Positions 62,607-64,000 of a stretch of 64,000 bases of DNA are shown here, piece by piece (position 1 is the first letter of the stretch; every line of letters starts with the position of its first letter). A model generated the notes under the pieces. The model made no database searches. It saw only the letters and a program-made list of their open reading frames with translations, and was not told the origin of the DNA. The translations under genes and the position numbers were made by a program. This stretch comes from Siphonodentalium dalli (taxonomy: Eukaryota > Mollusca > Scaphopoda > Gadilida > Siphonodentaliidae): assembly GCA_032622095.1 (NCBI GenBank), contig CP136068.1:156639151-156703150 (forward strand), in the 5' to 3' direction.

Positions 62607-64000
62607 TAATGGCGTTTCTTTGTTGTGTTTTGTTTTTCCGGGAGGGCTCTCCCGTAGGCTTACTGCCTGGAATAATTCTCAGTTCGTTCAGTTTTCTACA
62701 CCGGGAGGTATATCTGTGTTACAAGGTTTGTTTTGTTGTGTGTAACTAACAATGTCTGCAGTTCAAAATGTTACCAAAGATGGCCTCGTGGCCGGCGTCC
62801 GGCTTTCCCCGCCGGACCCCAGGATCGTAAACCTAAATTCTTCCGCGCCTAAGTTGGTGACTGCCTTGGACCCGCAGGATCCATTTCGGTTCTGCTACGG
62901 ACCTGACTCTTTGTACTCAGATGTGGACATTCAGGCAGGGATAAGGGCGTGCACCACGGACATTGGGGTCCGTGGGCCCAACCCTGGACGGTTAACGGCG
63001 GAGCTCCTGGCAGACAAAGTGTTGTCGGAAATGCCCGAAGCGACTATTGGAGCTATCTATCGCGGCCAACAGGCCAGGGATTGGAGCGTGGTATTCACAT
63101 CCAAAGAACAGGCTGACAATTACGACAATCTCCAAGAGATGAGCCTCTTCGGAGATGAGTTGTATATCGGGCACACCGGGCTCACCCGGCGACCGAGGAC
63201 TGTTCGTGTCAACTGGTTACCCTTTGCGGTCCCGCACACGGCTGTTATTCAAGAACTGTCTACTTACGGCGACGTCAAATCTATAGAGTATTCTACGTTC
63301 GTCCGGGGAGGGCAAACCATTGCAAATGGTAAACACTCTCTCCGGATGATGCTCAGCGTAGAGGACCTGAGAGACTTTCCGGATTTCGCTTTCATCAATG
63401 GGTGCAAGGTGCTCATCACGCTTGTGGGGCGCCCCCCAATATGTTTACGGTGTGGGGTCAGGGGGCACGTTCGGGCCACCTGTCCCCAGAGTGGGCGACC
63501 GCCCCGGTCTTACGCTGCTGCTGCGAAGCGGGACGCGGCGTCTTTCTCGGAGCAGATACGGGCAGATGGAAACGTTCCACCTGGACCGGGGGCTAAACCC
63601 CCCTCCCAGGCCAGTGGTGCAGTGACGCCGCCTTCTGGGGATATTTCCCCCGTTTCTGTTACACCAGTGGTCCCCGCGGGGGGCATGGCAGAGCAGTTGG
63701 ACTCTGGCGCCACCCCGGGGGACAGTGTGCCACCAGTGGTCCCCATGGGTAGTATGGCAGGGCCGTCGGACTCTGGCGCTACCCCTGGGGACGTGCATGT
63801 TATTCCGGAGACCCCTGCGGAAATGGATTTCGTCACCCCTTCCCGGAAACGTAAAAACATTGAAGACGCGGAAGAACCCAGACGTAAAGTGGTTCCTTTC
63901 GAGTCCCTCGGCCTCTCGGACACGGAGGCGGACGCCTCCAGTGAGTCGGATTCCGAATCCGGTACTCTCACAGACGCCGAGGATGAACCGGGAGACGCCG
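62607..64000 (+). mobile_element. LINE E9 (family A), cut by the window end
   Basis: The 5' UTR starts TAATGGCGTTTCTTTG as in E5, with a palindrome CGGGAGGGCTCTCCCG (about 62640) that E5 lacks. Only the 5' UTR and ORF1 are in the window. It stands head to tail after E8 exactly as E5 stands after E4. Confidence 0.85.
62752..64000 (+). CDS. E9 ORF1, open to the window end
   Basis: Starts MSAVQNVTKDGLVAGVRL at ATG 62752 and stays open for at least 416 codons, running off the window, so it is easily missed by stop-to-stop ORF callers. N-terminal domain GPNPGRLTAE, CCHC knuckle CLRCGVRGHVRATC, two AEQLDSGATPG-like repeats, basic SRKRKN patch, acidic tail SDTEADASSESDSESG. The only copy in the window whose ORF1 has no frameshift so far. 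It fits a complete family A ORF1 whose stop should lie a few codons beyond. Confidence 0.8.
   Translation, partial: MSAVQNVTKDGLVAGVRLSPPDPRIVNLNSSAPKLVTALDPQDPFRFCYGPDSLYSDVDIQAGIRACTTDIGVRGPNPGRLTAELLADKVLSEMPEATIGAIYRGQQARDWSVVFTSKEQADNYDNLQEMSLFGDELYIGHTGLTRRPRTVRVNWLPFAVPHTAVIQELSTYGDVKSIEYSTFVRGGQTIANGKHSLRMMLSVEDLRDFPDFAFINGCKVLITLVGRPPICLRCGVRGHVRATCPQSGRPPRSYAAAAKRDAASFSEQIRADGNVPPGPGAKPPSQASGAVTPPSGDISPVSVTPVVPAGGMAEQLDSGATPGDSVPPVVPMGSMAGPSDSGATPGDVHVIPETPAEMDFVTPSRKRKNIEDAEEPRRKVVPFESLGLSDTEADASSESDSESGTLTDAEDEPGDA

Overview
This window is repeat-dense eukaryotic DNA, most likely from an invertebrate and possibly a mollusc. The evidence is Tx1-like non-LTR retrotransposons, a Helitron with the hairpin-CTAG terminus common in marine invertebrates, and an env-bearing Ty3/Gypsy-type element with a long spacer. 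The species is inference only. I see no confident host protein-coding gene, tRNA or rRNA; nearly all coding capacity belongs to retroelements.

Layout. Positions 1-4968 are AT-rich intergenic DNA with three long foldback (inverted-repeat) structures and one weak exon candidate. A non-autonomous Helitron lies at 4969-5718. A 1.1 kb repeat called R occurs at 5996-7107, 20005-21116 and 55784-56890. From 7548 to 36071, and again from 51270 to 64000, nine LINE copies (E1-E9) stand head to tail on the + strand. Family A is E1, E2, E4, E5, E7, E8 and E9; family B is E3 and E6. Each full copy encodes ORF1 (nucleic-acid binding, one CCHC knuckle, acidic tail) and ORF2 (APE-type endonuclease, reverse transcriptase, C-terminal zinc motif). 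E8 has an uninterrupted ORF2 of about 1169 codons, and E9 has an open ORF1 that runs off the window. The others carry frameshifts, truncations or deletions. A separate gag-only element (G1, G2), with a three-knuckle Jockey/I-like ORF1 and no ORF2, lies directly before R2 and R3.

The junctions between elements repeatedly carry the octamer AATTATCT. They read as nested target-site duplications made by successive target-primed insertions into the same short target. One insertion (E3) is a three-part chimera of gag-element and family B sequence, flanked by a 13-bp duplication.

Positions 36072-51265 hold a 15.2 kb LTR retrotransposon on the - strand. It is inserted in the ORF2 of E6 with a 4-bp GCGC duplication. 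In sense order (right to left) it has: 5' LTR, tRNA-His-like primer site, 29-bp minisatellite leader, a small unknown ORF, gag, pol (protease, RT, RNase H, integrase), a 3.9 kb spacer, an F-protein-like env, a 180-bp tandem repeat, a purine tract and the 3' LTR. The LTRs look identical apart from one 16-bp tandem duplication, so the insertion is young. The gag-pol junction has a full -1 frameshift signal: the heptamer TTTAAAC, a 6-nt spacer, and an 11-bp perfect stem. Pol carries one further single-base frameshift inside RT. The spacer contains an antisense ORF preceded by a TATA-like sequence.
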